From NCBI RefSeq assembly GCF_023015695.1, contig NZ_JALKAS010000001.1, positions 992,001 to 1,056,000 of the forward strand: a DNA stretch of 64,000 bases, in the 5' to 3' direction. Positions 26,888 through 35,741 of the stretch are shown piece after piece. Each line of letters starts with the position of its first letter. The stretch's first letter is position 1. The notes under the pieces are model-generated. The model did no database searches. It was not told the origin of the DNA and saw only the letters and a list, made by a program, of their open reading frames with translations. The DNA is from Jannaschia sp. S6380. GTDB taxonomy: Bacteria; Pseudomonadota; Alphaproteobacteria; Rhodobacterales; Rhodobacteraceae. The translations under genes and the position numbers were made by a program.

Positions 26888-28285
26888 TCATAGGTCCCCT
26901 GGAACTCGCGGACTATGATCATCGCCCTCGAGATGAACACCTTGCCGAGCACATCCCGTGGACGAACAAAATACCTCGATCAGTTCGGACAGGGGCCGTG
27001 ACCGGTTGGCACCGTCCTCGATGAGACACGCTTCAGTCATGTCAATAATCAGTCTTTCGCCGTCTGAAACCGATACCATGAGGGCGGTTCCCCGATGGAC
27101 GTGGCGGTGACGCACACGGACTCCACAACTACGAGCCACGGCATGTAACCGCATCACCCAGTCGTATCGCGTTCGGGGTCGCCCAAAAGGAAGGCGATCG
27201 ATTGCTTCATCTGCTCCATCTCGCGACGGAGCTGGGACATCTCTAGGGTCAGCTCTTGAAAGGCTTTTGTCTGCTGTTCCATCGCCTCCTCGTTGCGGAT
27301 CAACAAACCGATCAGGCGCTCGGCGAACTCCATTGTGACGTCCGTCTGCTCGGGATCGAGGAGCTGCAGGAGCGGGTGAAGCGTCCGCACGTCCTGCCGC
27401 GTCAGGTCGAGTTTGCGATGAGTGAGAGTGTGGTTGTCGAGCATTTCGGTCAAGGTCAGGTCCTTTATCGAGGTTCATGAGGTTTGGATTTTGTCGAAAG
27501 AGGTCGGCGGCACGCCGAAACAGGAGCGCTATACCCGCCAATCGCAGGCGGGCCGCCAGGACGAGCCGCCGCAAAATCATGGTCGATGCGAATGCGTGAC
27601 CCGCGTCTCGAGGGTTCACGCCCCGTCCGGTCAAGATGTTGGACGGAACCAGAAAGCCTGGACGATCAGGAGACGGCTCAATCCGCCACGGCGATCTCCG
27701 AGCCTTCAGTGCCATGTTCAGATCTATCATAGTGGCGGGACGCGCGGTGTTCATCACGGCGTTTAGATCTGAGGCCAGCCATGCCGCCTGACCCGCATGC
27801 CGCTGAGACCGCTTGGTAACGTGTGCCGATAGGACCCGTTTCGGATCTGGCCTCCATTGTGGCTCGGGCAGCCCAAGTCGCTGGCATAGGTCCCTTTCGA
27901 GCGCGTCCGTCGAGCGAACCGACGTGGCGATCTCGAGGGGTCGACCGCTAAACGTCTGACGGGCAGATACGATATGAACGTGGTCACAGCGGGTGTCTTC
28001 ACCACCCCACAAGGTCCAGGGAACCATTTCGGGTGGGAGCCCACTGCGCGTCAGGACAAAGCGCGCGACATCCGCCCAAGTTGAGTGGCTCAGTTCGGCA
28101 CCCGCCGGCATCGAGAGCGTCATGTGAACGACGCCATTGCCGTCCGGACGCTCGAATGGCCTCAGCAGTCCGCGAGCCTGTCGCCAAGTCAGGACTGGCA
28201 ATGAGCCGTATAAAATCTGACCATCTTTTGCGAGGTAACCATAGATCGAGGATACCTTATTATGAAACGTCGTGTACCTTCTCAT
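26888..28285 (-). CDS. Relaxase/mobilisation nuclease
   Basis: The protein has 465 residues. The N-terminal 150 or so fit the MobA/VirD2 relaxase fold: candidate nucleophile Tyr residues near the start (Tyr 4, 15 and 17), motif VVHMTLSMPAG (His 54) and a metal-binding HVH (102-104) within CDHVHIVSARQ. It would nick the island at its transfer origin. Residues about 278-377 are a low-complexity Arg/Pro/Ser/Asp linker that coincides exactly with another well-formed reading frame (27,154-27,453). After it, a C-terminal domain (about 378-450) looks ordinary. The ATG overlaps the mobC-like stop (TAATG), so the two are coupled. Confidence 0.78.
   Translation of the reverse strand: MRRYTTFHNKVSSIYGYLAKDGQILYGSLPVLTWRQARGLLRPFERPDGNGVVHMTLSMPAGAELSHSTWADVARFVLTRSGLPPEMVPWTLWGGEDTRCDHVHIVSARQTFSGRPLEIATSVRSTDALERDLCQRLGLPEPQWRPDPKRVLSAHVTKRSQRHAGQAAWLASDLNAVMNTARPATMIDLNMALKARRSPWRIEPSPDRPGFLVPSNILTGRGVNPRDAGHAFASTMILRRLVLAARLRLAGIALLFRRAADLFRQNPNLMNLDKGPDLDRNARQPHSHSSQTRPDAAGRADASPAPAAPRSRADGRHNGVRRAPDRFVDPQRGGDGTADKSLSRADPRDVPAPSRDGADEAIDRLPFGRPRTRYDWVMRLHAVARSCGVRVRHRHVHRGTALMVSVSDGERLIIDMTEACLIEDGANRSRPLSELIEVFCSSTGCARQGVHLEGDDHSPRVPGDL
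27154..27453 (-). CDS. Probable nested gene inside the relaxase gene: coiled-coil mobilisation-type protein
   Basis: The 99-residue reading frame is shifted by one base relative to the relaxase. Its composition is that of a real soluble protein: helical, rich in Glu, Gln, Leu and Met, with a coiled-coil C-terminal half (residues about 50-90, including LRREMEQMKQ). The relaxase frame over the same bases gives a low-complexity linker. It starts at TTG 27,453 with AAAGGA seven bases upstream, an excellent ribosome site; an ATG three codons later is an alternative. Nested mobilisation genes are known, as in RSF1010, where mobB lies inside mobA. I do not recognise a family, and a role in the relaxosome is inference. 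Confidence 0.6.
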   Translation of the reverse strand: MTEMLDNHTLTHRKLDLTRQDVRTLHPLLQLLDPEQTDVTMEFAERLIGLLIRNEEAMEQQTKAFQELTLEMSQLRREMEQMKQSIAFLLGDPERDTTG

Positions 28286-28587
28286 TAAGCATTCCGATCA
28301 ATGACAGATCTTAGAGCCGCTCGGGCTTCCCGACCAATCGCAAGGATATCTCGCCGCTTCAGCAGGTGGACGCGACCGGTCTCTGCACGGTTGAGCTGAT
28401 GCAGCGCGAAGCTGATCCGGGCCAGTTCAGCCGCGATCACATCGTCTGTTTCGCCGTCGTGGTGGAGCGCGGCATATGTCATGAACTTTGCCCGTGTTCC
28501 GAAACCGTTCTTGCGGGCGATAGCATCTATCTGATCCGCAACTTCCTGCGGCTGGCGAACGGAATAGGATATGATCTTCTCGGACAT
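28285..28587 (-). CDS. MobC-like relaxosome accessory protein
   Basis: The 100-residue protein has an N-terminal part (IISYSVRQPQEVADQIDAIARKNGF) that looks like a ribbon-helix-helix DNA-binding unit, and a C-terminal half (ELARISFALHQLNRAETG) resembling the helical region of MobC proteins, which bind oriT and help the relaxase nick. Its stop codon shares a base with the relaxase start. The 390 bases upstream are non-coding and are the best place for oriT. Confidence 0.68.
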   Translation of the reverse strand: MSEKIISYSVRQPQEVADQIDAIARKNGFGTRAKFMTYAALHHDGETDDVIAAELARISFALHQLNRAETGRVHLLKRRDILAIGREARAALRSVIDRNA

Positions 28588-28980
28588 GGCTCGAACCTCG
28601 TTGGTAGGACTTTGTTCTACCGGTTTGGTTCAGCTGAGTGAAAACGATGCGTGCCTCTGCAATTTCGACTGGCGCTAGGGAGGATGCCCAGTCGCCTTGT
28701 TTTTCAGGTTAAAATCAACCGAGCTATACAATCCCATTGCGAAATTAATTGCTTAGAGAAAGAGCTGCCTCTCAATTTCGGAAAATAAATTTCACGGGCG
28801 AAATGAGAAAATGACGCCACGCTTTAGGTTCTAAGATCAGGACTGACTGAGAGAACTTGTTAAACGATCACCTAAACCTCATCGGCCCGCTTGCTGATGC
28901 GTATTGTTAAACGACTTCCGATTGCACTCCTGAGGCGCAGGCGACATGATGGGGAAAAGCAATACCTTAGTGAGTTTTCC
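28588..28980. other. Non-coding region between mobC-like gene and hsdR; candidate oriT and hsdR promoter
   Basis: This AT-rich stretch of about 390 bases lies between divergent genes. An inverted repeat CGACTGG/CCAGTCG with a 15-base loop lies at 28,666-28,694, about 80 bases upstream of the mobC-like gene, as expected for an oriT. The 11-base direct repeat TTGTTAAACGA occurs at 28,857-28,867 and 28,904-28,914 near the start of hsdR and may be a regulator site. Neither has been matched to a known family. Confidence 0.45.
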
Positions 28981-31731
28981 TTGAGCCACGACCTCAACCA
29001 AGATCCAGAACAGATTGCCCGAGACCGCATCGATGAACGCCTGCGCGCGGCGGGCTGGCAAGTCCAGGACAAGGGCGCGATCGACTTCTCCGCAGGCCTC
29101 GGTGTGGCTGTCCGGGAGTACCAGACGGACGTCGGTCCGGCGGACTACGTCTTGTTCGTCGATCGCCAGGCCGCAGGTGTAGTCGAGGCGAAGCAAGACG
29201 ACCTGGGTGTGCGCCTAACATCCGTGGAAGAACAGTCTGAGGGGTACGCCAACGCCAAGCTGAAATGGATCCAGAACAGTGCGCCCTTGCCGTTTCTCTA
29301 CGAGGCAACTGGAGAGATCACGCGCTTCACAAGCGGGCTAGATCCTGCCCCTCGCTCCCGGGAGGTCTTCACCTTCCATCGCCCTGAAACTCTGAAAGCA
29401 TGGCTCGCCAACCCGGCATCTCTCCGCACCGGGATCACAGCCCTGCCAGAGTTGAAGACCGACGGTCTGCGGGCCTGTCAGATCACAGCGATCACCAACC
29501 TTCAGGCCTCACTTAAGGCAAACCAGCCCCGCGCTCTCGTCCAGATGGCAACTGGATCGGGCAAGACCTTCACCGCGATCACCCAGGTCTACCGCCTTCT
29601 GAAACACGCAGGCGCCAAGCGCATCCTGTTCCTGGTCGATACCAAAAACCTGGGCGAGCAGGCTGAGCAGGAATTCATGTCGTTCTTGCCCAACGACGAC
29701 AACCGGAAGTTCACCGAGCTCTACAATGTCCAGCGCCTGACAAGCCCTTCCATCGCAGGCGACAGCCAGGTTGTGATCTCAACAATCCAACGGATGTATG
29801 CGACGCTCAAGGGCGAGGAACTGGCCGAGGGCGCAGAGGATGAAGGCGGCGCGGCGACGCCCAACTACCGCAAAAAGCCCCTGCCAGTCGTTTACAACCC
29901 GAAGCTCCCACCCGAGTACTTCGACGTCATCGTCATCGACGAATGTCACCGCTCCATCTACGGGCTCTGGCGGCAGGTCCTGGACTACTTCGATGCCTTC
30001 CAGATCGGCCTCACCGCGACCCCGGACAATCGCACCTTCGGTTTCTTCCAAAAGAACGTCGTCAGCGAATACACCCACGAGAAGGCCGTGGCGGACAAGG
30101 TTAACGTCGGCAACGAGATCTACCTGATCGAAACGCAGATCACCAAAGCCGGTGAGACCCTCAAGGCCAAGCAGCTGATCGAAAAACGCGAGCGAGACAC
30201 CCGGGCCAAACGCTGGGAAAGCCAGGAGGATGAACAGGCCTACGCCGCCACCCAGCTTGACCGATCTGTCGTGAACCCCGACCAGATCCGCACGGTCATC
30301 CGCACCTACAAGAAAAACTGGCCCGACATCTTCCCGGGCCGCAAAGAGGTGCCCAAGACGCTGATCTTCGCCAAGACCGACAGCCACGCGGACGACATCA
30401 TCCAGACCGTCCGGCAGGAGTTCGGCCAGGGCAACGACTTCTGCCGCAAGATAACCGGCGGGGCGAAGAACCCCAAGTCCTCGCTCGCGGCCTTCCGAAA
30501 CAACTACGACCCGCGTATCGCCGTCACGGTGGACATGATAGCCACCGGGACGGACGTGAAGCCGCTGGAATGCCTGATCTTCATGCGGGACGTGAAATCC
30601 AAGAACTACTTCGAACAGATGAAGGGGCGCGGCACCCGGGTCGTGAAACCCGATGACCTGCGAAAGGTCTCCCCCTCCGCTGAGGCCAAGACACACTACG
30701 TGATCGTCGATGCCGTGGGCGTCACCAAATCGCTCAAGACCGCCAGCCAACCGCTCGACACCAAACCGTCGATCCCGTTCAAGGACCTCGCCATGGGGCT
30801 GATGATGGGCGACCGGTCGGAGGAGACGGTCAGCTCGCTGGCCGCCCGGCTGGCGCGGCTGGATCACAAGCTAGGAGCGGAGGAGCAAGCGCAGATCACA
30901 GAGGCCGCAGGCAAATCCCTAACGGCTATCGTGCGCGATCTGTTCGACGCCATCGACCCTGACAAGGTGGAGGCCGATGCCAAGGCCGCAGGCCATGCGG
31001 AGCCGGACGATGCCGCAATGAACGCCGCGCGGGACGAACGGGTGCGGCAAGCGGCCAATGTCTTCACCGGCCCGCTCATCACCACGCTGGAGACGATCCG
31101 CCGCGACACGGAACAGACCATCGACCATGACAACATGGACACTCTCCTGCGCGCGGAATGGGCGGGCGACGCGGATGAGAATGCAAAGACCATCCAGCAG
31201 GACTTCGAGACCTACCTGACCGAGAACCGCGATGAGATCGAGGCGCTGACCATCTATTTCAACACCCCTGCCCGGCGGTCCGAGGTGACGCTGTCCATGC
31301 TTAAGGACGTGCTGACCCGCTTGAGGCAGGACCAACCCCACCTCGCGCCGCTGACCGTCTGGCGCGCCTATGCGCATCTGGACGATTACAAGGGCGACGA
31401 CCCGGCCAGCGATCTGACCGCGCTGGTGGCGCTGATCCGGCGGGTGACGGGGCTGGATCAGACCTTGACCCGCCATTCCGACCGGGTGCGGCGCAGCTTT
31501 CAGGATTGGGTGCTGAAGCGCCATGCGGGCAAGGGTGAGAAATTCTCTGACGCGCAGATGGACTGGCTGCGCATGATCCGCGACCACCTGACCGCCAGCT
31601 TCACCATCGAGCGCGACGACCTGGAGCTTGCACCCTTCGACACCCACGGCGGCATGGGGCAGATGTATGCGCTGTTCGGCGGTGAGATGGATGCGGTGAT
31701 GGCTGAGATGAATGAGGCGCTTTCGGCATGA
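28981..31731 (+). CDS. hsdR: Type I restriction enzyme, restriction/translocase subunit HsdR
   Basis: The protein has 916 residues from a TTG at 28,981. N-terminal PD-(D/E)XK-type nuclease motif: Asp in VGPADYVLF and VVEAK (about residues 55-71). Helicase/translocase motor: Walker A ATGSGKT (190-196), DECHRS box, LTATP, and motif VI QMKGRGTR. A C-terminal helical domain binds the methylase core. The family-like beginning is the stretch SHDLNQDPEQIARDRID. An ATG at 28,897 is in frame but adds an unusual Arg-rich leader and would place a direct repeat inside the gene, so I favour the TTG although its ribosome site is weak. It is the first gene of hsdR-hsdS-DUF4917-hsdM. Confidence 0.9.
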   Translation: MSHDLNQDPEQIARDRIDERLRAAGWQVQDKGAIDFSAGLGVAVREYQTDVGPADYVLFVDRQAAGVVEAKQDDLGVRLTSVEEQSEGYANAKLKWIQNSAPLPFLYEATGEITRFTSGLDPAPRSREVFTFHRPETLKAWLANPASLRTGITALPELKTDGLRACQITAITNLQASLKANQPRALVQMATGSGKTFTAITQVYRLLKHAGAKRILFLVDTKNLGEQAEQEFMSFLPNDDNRKFTELYNVQRLTSPSIAGDSQVVISTIQRMYATLKGEELAEGAEDEGGAATPNYRKKPLPVVYNPKLPPEYFDVIVIDECHRSIYGLWRQVLDYFDAFQIGLTATPDNRTFGFFQKNVVSEYTHEKAVADKVNVGNEIYLIETQITKAGETLKAKQLIEKRERDTRAKRWESQEDEQAYAATQLDRSVVNPDQIRTVIRTYKKNWPDIFPGRKEVPKTLIFAKTDSHADDIIQTVRQEFGQGNDFCRKITGGAKNPKSSLAAFRNNYDPRIAVTVDMIATGTDVKPLECLIFMRDVKSKNYFEQMKGRGTRVVKPDDLRKVSPSAEAKTHYVIVDAVGVTKSLKTASQPLDTKPSIPFKDLAMGLMMGDRSEETVSSLAARLARLDHKLGAEEQAQITEAAGKSLTAIVRDLFDAIDPDKVEADAKAAGHAEPDDAAMNAARDERVRQAANVFTGPLITTLETIRRDTEQTIDHDNMDTLLRAEWAGDADENAKTIQQDFETYLTENRDEIEALTIYFNTPARRSEVTLSMLKDVLTRLRQDQPHLAPLTVWRAYAHLDDYKGDDPASDLTALVALIRRVTGLDQTLTRHSDRVRRSFQDWVLKRHAGKGEKFSDAQMDWLRMIRDHLTASFTIERDDLELAPFDTHGGMGQMYALFGGEMDAVMAEMNEALSA

Positions 31732-33278
31732 GGAAGTTGCCCTCTGATTGGTGCGCCACATCAGTTGCGGCGCTCTCAGAACCTTTACGTTATGGATACA
31801 CGGCAAGCTCTAATGCCGAGGCCGACGGACCGAAGTTCTTACGGATTACAGACATTCAAGATGGACGCGTGATCTGGTCTGGTGTGCCGCGCTGCGAAAT
31901 TGGAGACGACAAGCTCGAACAGTTTCTCTTATCTGCTGGTGATCTGGTTTTCGCACGGACTGGCGGCACCGTCGGTAAGAGCTTCCTGATCCGAGACACT
32001 CCAGAACCTGCTGTCTTCGCATCATATCTTATAAAGGTTTCCCCCGCCGCAGGTATCGAGCCAACCTATCTTTACTGGTTTTTCCAGTCTTTGAGCTATT
32101 GGGAGCAAATCGGCCTTAAGAAAGGCGGGCTTCAGGGCAATGTCAATGCAAAGACGCTAGGCTCAATCGAATTGCCACTTTGTCCGACCAACGAACAACG
32201 CCGCATCGTGGAGAAGATTGAGGCGCTGTATGAGGAGATCGACGCAGGCGTCGAGAGCCTCAGGACGGCGCGGGTCAAGCTGGGGCTGTATCGCAAATCC
32301 CTGCTGAAGTCCGCCTTCGAGGGCCGCCTCACCGCCGATTGGCGCGCGCGGAATACAGACAAGCTGGAGCCCCCCGAAACCCTCCTCGCCCGCATCCAGT
32401 CCGAACGCGACACCCGCTACAAGGCCGCCCTCGACGCCTGGCAAACCGCCCTCACCGACTGGCGCGCGAACGGAGAGCAAGAGAAGAAGCCCGCGAAGCC
32501 GAAGCGGTTGGCGGACGTGAAACCCCAGCACATTTCCGATGAGGTTTGCCCGACTTTTCCCGATGGATGGGGATCTAGCAGACTTGGCAACCTGAACGTC
32601 ACAGTCTCGGATGGCCCATTCGGCTCGAATCTCAAGACAAGCGATTATACGGATTCAGGGGTACGCGTAATTCGCCTAGAAAACATCGGGCACGGCGAAT
32701 TCCTCGAAGGAAAGCGATCATTTGTTTCTGAAGACAAGTATCAGACAATCAAGAAGCATTCGGTCTACCCGGGAACAATCGTCGTATCGTCCTTCGTCAC
32801 AGAAGCCGTTCGTTCCTGTGTCGTTCCAAGCAGCATTCCTCTGGCCATAAACAAGGCTGACTGTTTTGCGGTCGTCATTGCAGGCCACGAAATCAGCATC
32901 GAGTATAGTGCTTACTACTTGCAAAGCCTTCAAGTTTTTAGGCAGGTCGAAGACCTCGTTCATGGAATTGGCAGGCCGAGGATCAACACCACTCAGTTGA
33001 AAGAGCTGCACTTTCCAATCTGCTCCCCCGCCGAACAAACTGAAATCGTCCGCATCCTCGACGAAAAGCTCTCCGCCGCCGACGCCATGGAGGCCGAGAT
33101 CGACGCCGCCCTCACCCGCGCGGACGCCCTACGCCAATCCATCCTGAAAAAAGCCTTCTCCGGCAAACTCGTCCCCCAGGACCCAAACGACGAACCCGCC
33201 TCCACCCTCCTCGCCCGCATCCAAGCCGCCCGCGCCGCCGCGCCAAAGGCTAAGAAACGAAAGACCACCAATGCCTGA
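31728..33278 (+). CDS. hsdS: Type I restriction-modification specificity subunit HsdS
   Basis: The 516-residue protein has two target-recognition domains (about residues 1-145 and 268-435), each followed by a long conserved helix region: EQRRIVEKIEALYEEIDAG and EQTEIVRILDEKLSAADAMEAEID. It sets the DNA sequence recognised for methylation and cutting; the target cannot be read from sequence. The recognition domains are clearly lower in G+C than the helical spacers, a mosaic typical of domain swapping. Its ATG overlaps the hsdR stop (ATGA). Confidence 0.92.
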   Translation: MRKLPSDWCATSVAALSEPLRYGYTASSNAEADGPKFLRITDIQDGRVIWSGVPRCEIGDDKLEQFLLSAGDLVFARTGGTVGKSFLIRDTPEPAVFASYLIKVSPAAGIEPTYLYWFFQSLSYWEQIGLKKGGLQGNVNAKTLGSIELPLCPTNEQRRIVEKIEALYEEIDAGVESLRTARVKLGLYRKSLLKSAFEGRLTADWRARNTDKLEPPETLLARIQSERDTRYKAALDAWQTALTDWRANGEQEKKPAKPKRLADVKPQHISDEVCPTFPDGWGSSRLGNLNVTVSDGPFGSNLKTSDYTDSGVRVIRLENIGHGEFLEGKRSFVSEDKYQTIKKHSVYPGTIVVSSFVTEAVRSCVVPSSIPLAINKADCFAVVIAGHEISIEYSAYYLQSLQVFRQVEDLVHGIGRPRINTTQLKELHFPICSPAEQTEIVRILDEKLSAADAMEAEIDAALTRADALRQSILKKAFSGKLVPQDPNDEPASTLLARIQAARAAAPKAKKRKTTNA

Positions 33279-34275
33279 CGTCGTCAGTTTTCAAGATGCC
33301 ATTAAGGCGACAGAGGGCGACGACAAGGCGCTCCTGATCGGCAACGGCTTCTCGGCGCAATACTTCAACTACACTAACCTTCTGGCAGAGACCCAGTTGA
33401 AAGATGATAGCCCGATCAAGGCATTATTCGACCAGCTTGGCACGGTCGATTTCGAGGCTGTCATCCGCGCTCTCGAAGACGCCTCCGTGGTAGAACGGGC
33501 GTATGGCAATGCCGACCATGCAGACCAGCTGGTTGGGGACGCCCAGATTGTCCGAGAAGCCCTGGTCGCTGCGGTCAACGCGACACACCCGGCACATCGA
33601 GAAGACCTCGATTTTCAATACGAGAGCGCAGCCGCCTTCCTCAAGCATTTTTCGAAAGGCCAAGTCTTCACCCTGAACTACGATCTGTTGCTCTATTGGG
33701 TGAACCTTGAAAAAAGTCTTCTTACCGATGGGTTTGGCCTAGGTAGCTACGTCGAAGACGGTCGGTTCAAAGGGCCATTCAAAGAAGGAGCCTATTGCCG
33801 AACCTTCAACCTGCACGGAGGACTTCATCTTTTCCAAGATGAGATCGGCGAGGTCTACAAGGCTTTGAACTATGGTGATGGCGTTATTGCTAATATTACG
33901 CATGAAATCGCCGATAAAGGACGCCTGCCGCTCTACGTCGCCGAAGGATCTTCGAAGTCTAAGCTGCGGAAGATCAACTCCGTCGAGTATCTCCGCCATT
34001 GCTATCGTACACTGCAGGAGACCACCGGCTCCGTCTTCGTATTCGGACACAGCGCAGATTCTAACGACGCGCATGTCTATCACGCGATATTCGGCTCCAA
34101 AGCCAAACACGTCTATTTCGGCGTTTTCCAACCGAGTAACGACAAAGTCGCGTCCCTGGATGCGGAACTGGCCAGATATAAGAAGCTCGGAGGGGACGAC
34201 GTCAACTATACCTTCTTTGATTCCGAGACCGCACACGTCTGGGATGGACCGCCAGCAGAAGAAGAAGCCTCATGA
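33271..34275 (+). CDS. DUF4917 family protein with SIR2-like fold
   Basis: The 334-residue protein has ALLIGNGFS near residue 21, VFTLNYDLLLYW at about 132-143, a His in the FNLHGGLHLF segment (about 178-187) and VFVFGHSADSNDAH near 252. This order matches SIR2-like domains (nucleotide-binding GNGFS, NYD, catalytic-type HG, late GHS), as found in the DUF4917 family. Related SIR2-like domains in other phage-defence systems degrade NAD+; whether this one does is unknown. It overlaps hsdS by 8 bases and hsdM by 4 (ATGA), so it is an integral cistron of the restriction operon. Confidence 0.78.
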   Translation: MPDVVSFQDAIKATEGDDKALLIGNGFSAQYFNYTNLLAETQLKDDSPIKALFDQLGTVDFEAVIRALEDASVVERAYGNADHADQLVGDAQIVREALVAAVNATHPAHREDLDFQYESAAAFLKHFSKGQVFTLNYDLLLYWVNLEKSLLTDGFGLGSYVEDGRFKGPFKEGAYCRTFNLHGGLHLFQDEIGEVYKALNYGDGVIANITHEIADKGRLPLYVAEGSSKSKLRKINSVEYLRHCYRTLQETTGSVFVFGHSADSNDAHVYHAIFGSKAKHVYFGVFQPSNDKVASLDAELARYKKLGGDDVNYTFFDSETAHVWDGPPAEEEAS

Positions 34276-35741
34276 ACACCTCAGCCATCGTCAGCCGCGT
34301 CATGTCCTTTCGCAACACCCTGCGCGATGACGGTGTTGGCGCGGGCGACTACCTGGAACAGCTAACCTACCTCATCTTCCTCAAGATGGCCGATGAGTAC
34401 AGCAAGCCGCCCTATAACCGTGACGTCGGCGTGCCAGAGAACTTCGCCTGGCCCACCCTGACCGCCCGGCGCGGCGCTGAGCTGGAGGCGCATTACGTCC
34501 GCCTGCTGCGCGAGCTTGGCTTGTTGCCCGGGATGCTGGGGCAGATCTTCACTAAGTCCCAGAACAAGATCACCGACCCGGCCAAGCTGTTCCGCCTGAT
34601 CGACATGGTAGACGGCGTGACCTGGGTCACCCTCGGCGCGGACCTCAAGGGCGACATGTATGAGGAAATCTTGGAGGCGGACGCGGCCGACAAGAAATCC
34701 GGCGCGGGCCAGTACTTCACTCCCCGCCCCCTGATCCGCACAATGGTCGAATGCGTCCGACCCGAACCTGGCAAGACGATCGCCGACCCGGCCTGCGGCA
34801 CGGGTGGCTTCTTCCTGGCCGCGCAGGAGTTCCTGACCGATCCCGCACACCACGCTCTCGACCGAGACGAGAAGAACTTCCTGAAACATAGCACGTTCTT
34901 CGGAAATGAGATCGTGGCTGGAACGCGGCGTCTATGCCTGATGAACATGTTTCTGCACGGCATCGGCGACATCACTGGCGATAACCTGATTTCCCCGGCC
35001 GATGCGCTGATTTCGCCGTCGTCCGACACGGTCGACTACGTCCTCGCCAATCCGCCCTTCGGCAAGAAAAGCTCCATGAGCTTTACGAACGCCGAGGGGG
35101 AACAGGAAACCGATGATCTGACCTATAACCGTCAGGATTTCTGGGCCACCACGTCGAACAAGCAGCTGAACTTCGTCCAACACATCCGTACCATGCTGAA
35201 AACCACGGGCCGCGCCGCCATCGTGGTTCCGGACAACGTGCTGTTCGAAGGTGGCGCTGGCGAGACGATCCGGCGGCAGCTGATCCAGACAACTGATCTA
35301 CACACCATCCTGCGCCTGCCGACCGGCATCTTCTATGCGCAAGGCGTCAAGGCCAACGTGATCTTCTTCGACAACCGCGCCGCCAGCCCAGATCCGCAGA
35401 CATCGAAGATCTGGTACTACGACTACCGGACAAACGTGCATCACACCTTGAAGCAACGCCCGCTGACATATGCCCACCTCGAAGAGTTCGTGCGATGCTA
35501 TAACCCGGACAACCGGCATGAAAGAGCGGCAACCTGGAGTGAACAGAACCCGGACGGGCGTTGGAGATCTTTTGACCGCGACGAAGTTCTCTCTCGCGAC
35601 AAGGCAAGCCTCGATGTCTTCTGGCTGCGCGATGCCTCGATGACGGATCTGGACAACTTACCCGAACCCGAAATCCTCGCCGAGGAGATCATAGACAACC
35701 TGCGCGCCGCTCTTAATAGTTTTGAAGCTGCCAGGGTGTGA
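34272..35741 (+). CDS. hsdM: Type I restriction-modification DNA methyltransferase subunit HsdM
   Basis: The protein has 489 residues. An N-terminal helical domain (HsdM_N, about 1-130) precedes the N6-adenine methylase core, with motif I PACGTGGFFLAA (about 176-187) and motif IV NPPFG (about 261-265). With HsdS it methylates the host target site and forms the core of the restriction complex with HsdR. The gene order R-S-(DUF4917)-M places the methylase last, which is less usual than M-S-R. Its start overlaps the DUF4917 stop. Confidence 0.94.
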   Translation: MNTSAIVSRVMSFRNTLRDDGVGAGDYLEQLTYLIFLKMADEYSKPPYNRDVGVPENFAWPTLTARRGAELEAHYVRLLRELGLLPGMLGQIFTKSQNKITDPAKLFRLIDMVDGVTWVTLGADLKGDMYEEILEADAADKKSGAGQYFTPRPLIRTMVECVRPEPGKTIADPACGTGGFFLAAQEFLTDPAHHALDRDEKNFLKHSTFFGNEIVAGTRRLCLMNMFLHGIGDITGDNLISPADALISPSSDTVDYVLANPPFGKKSSMSFTNAEGEQETDDLTYNRQDFWATTSNKQLNFVQHIRTMLKTTGRAAIVVPDNVLFEGGAGETIRRQLIQTTDLHTILRLPTGIFYAQGVKANVIFFDNRAASPDPQTSKIWYYDYRTNVHHTLKQRPLTYAHLEEFVRCYNPDNRHERAATWSEQNPDGRWRSFDRDEVLSRDKASLDVFWLRDASMTDLDNLPEPEILAEEIIDNLRAALNSFEAARV

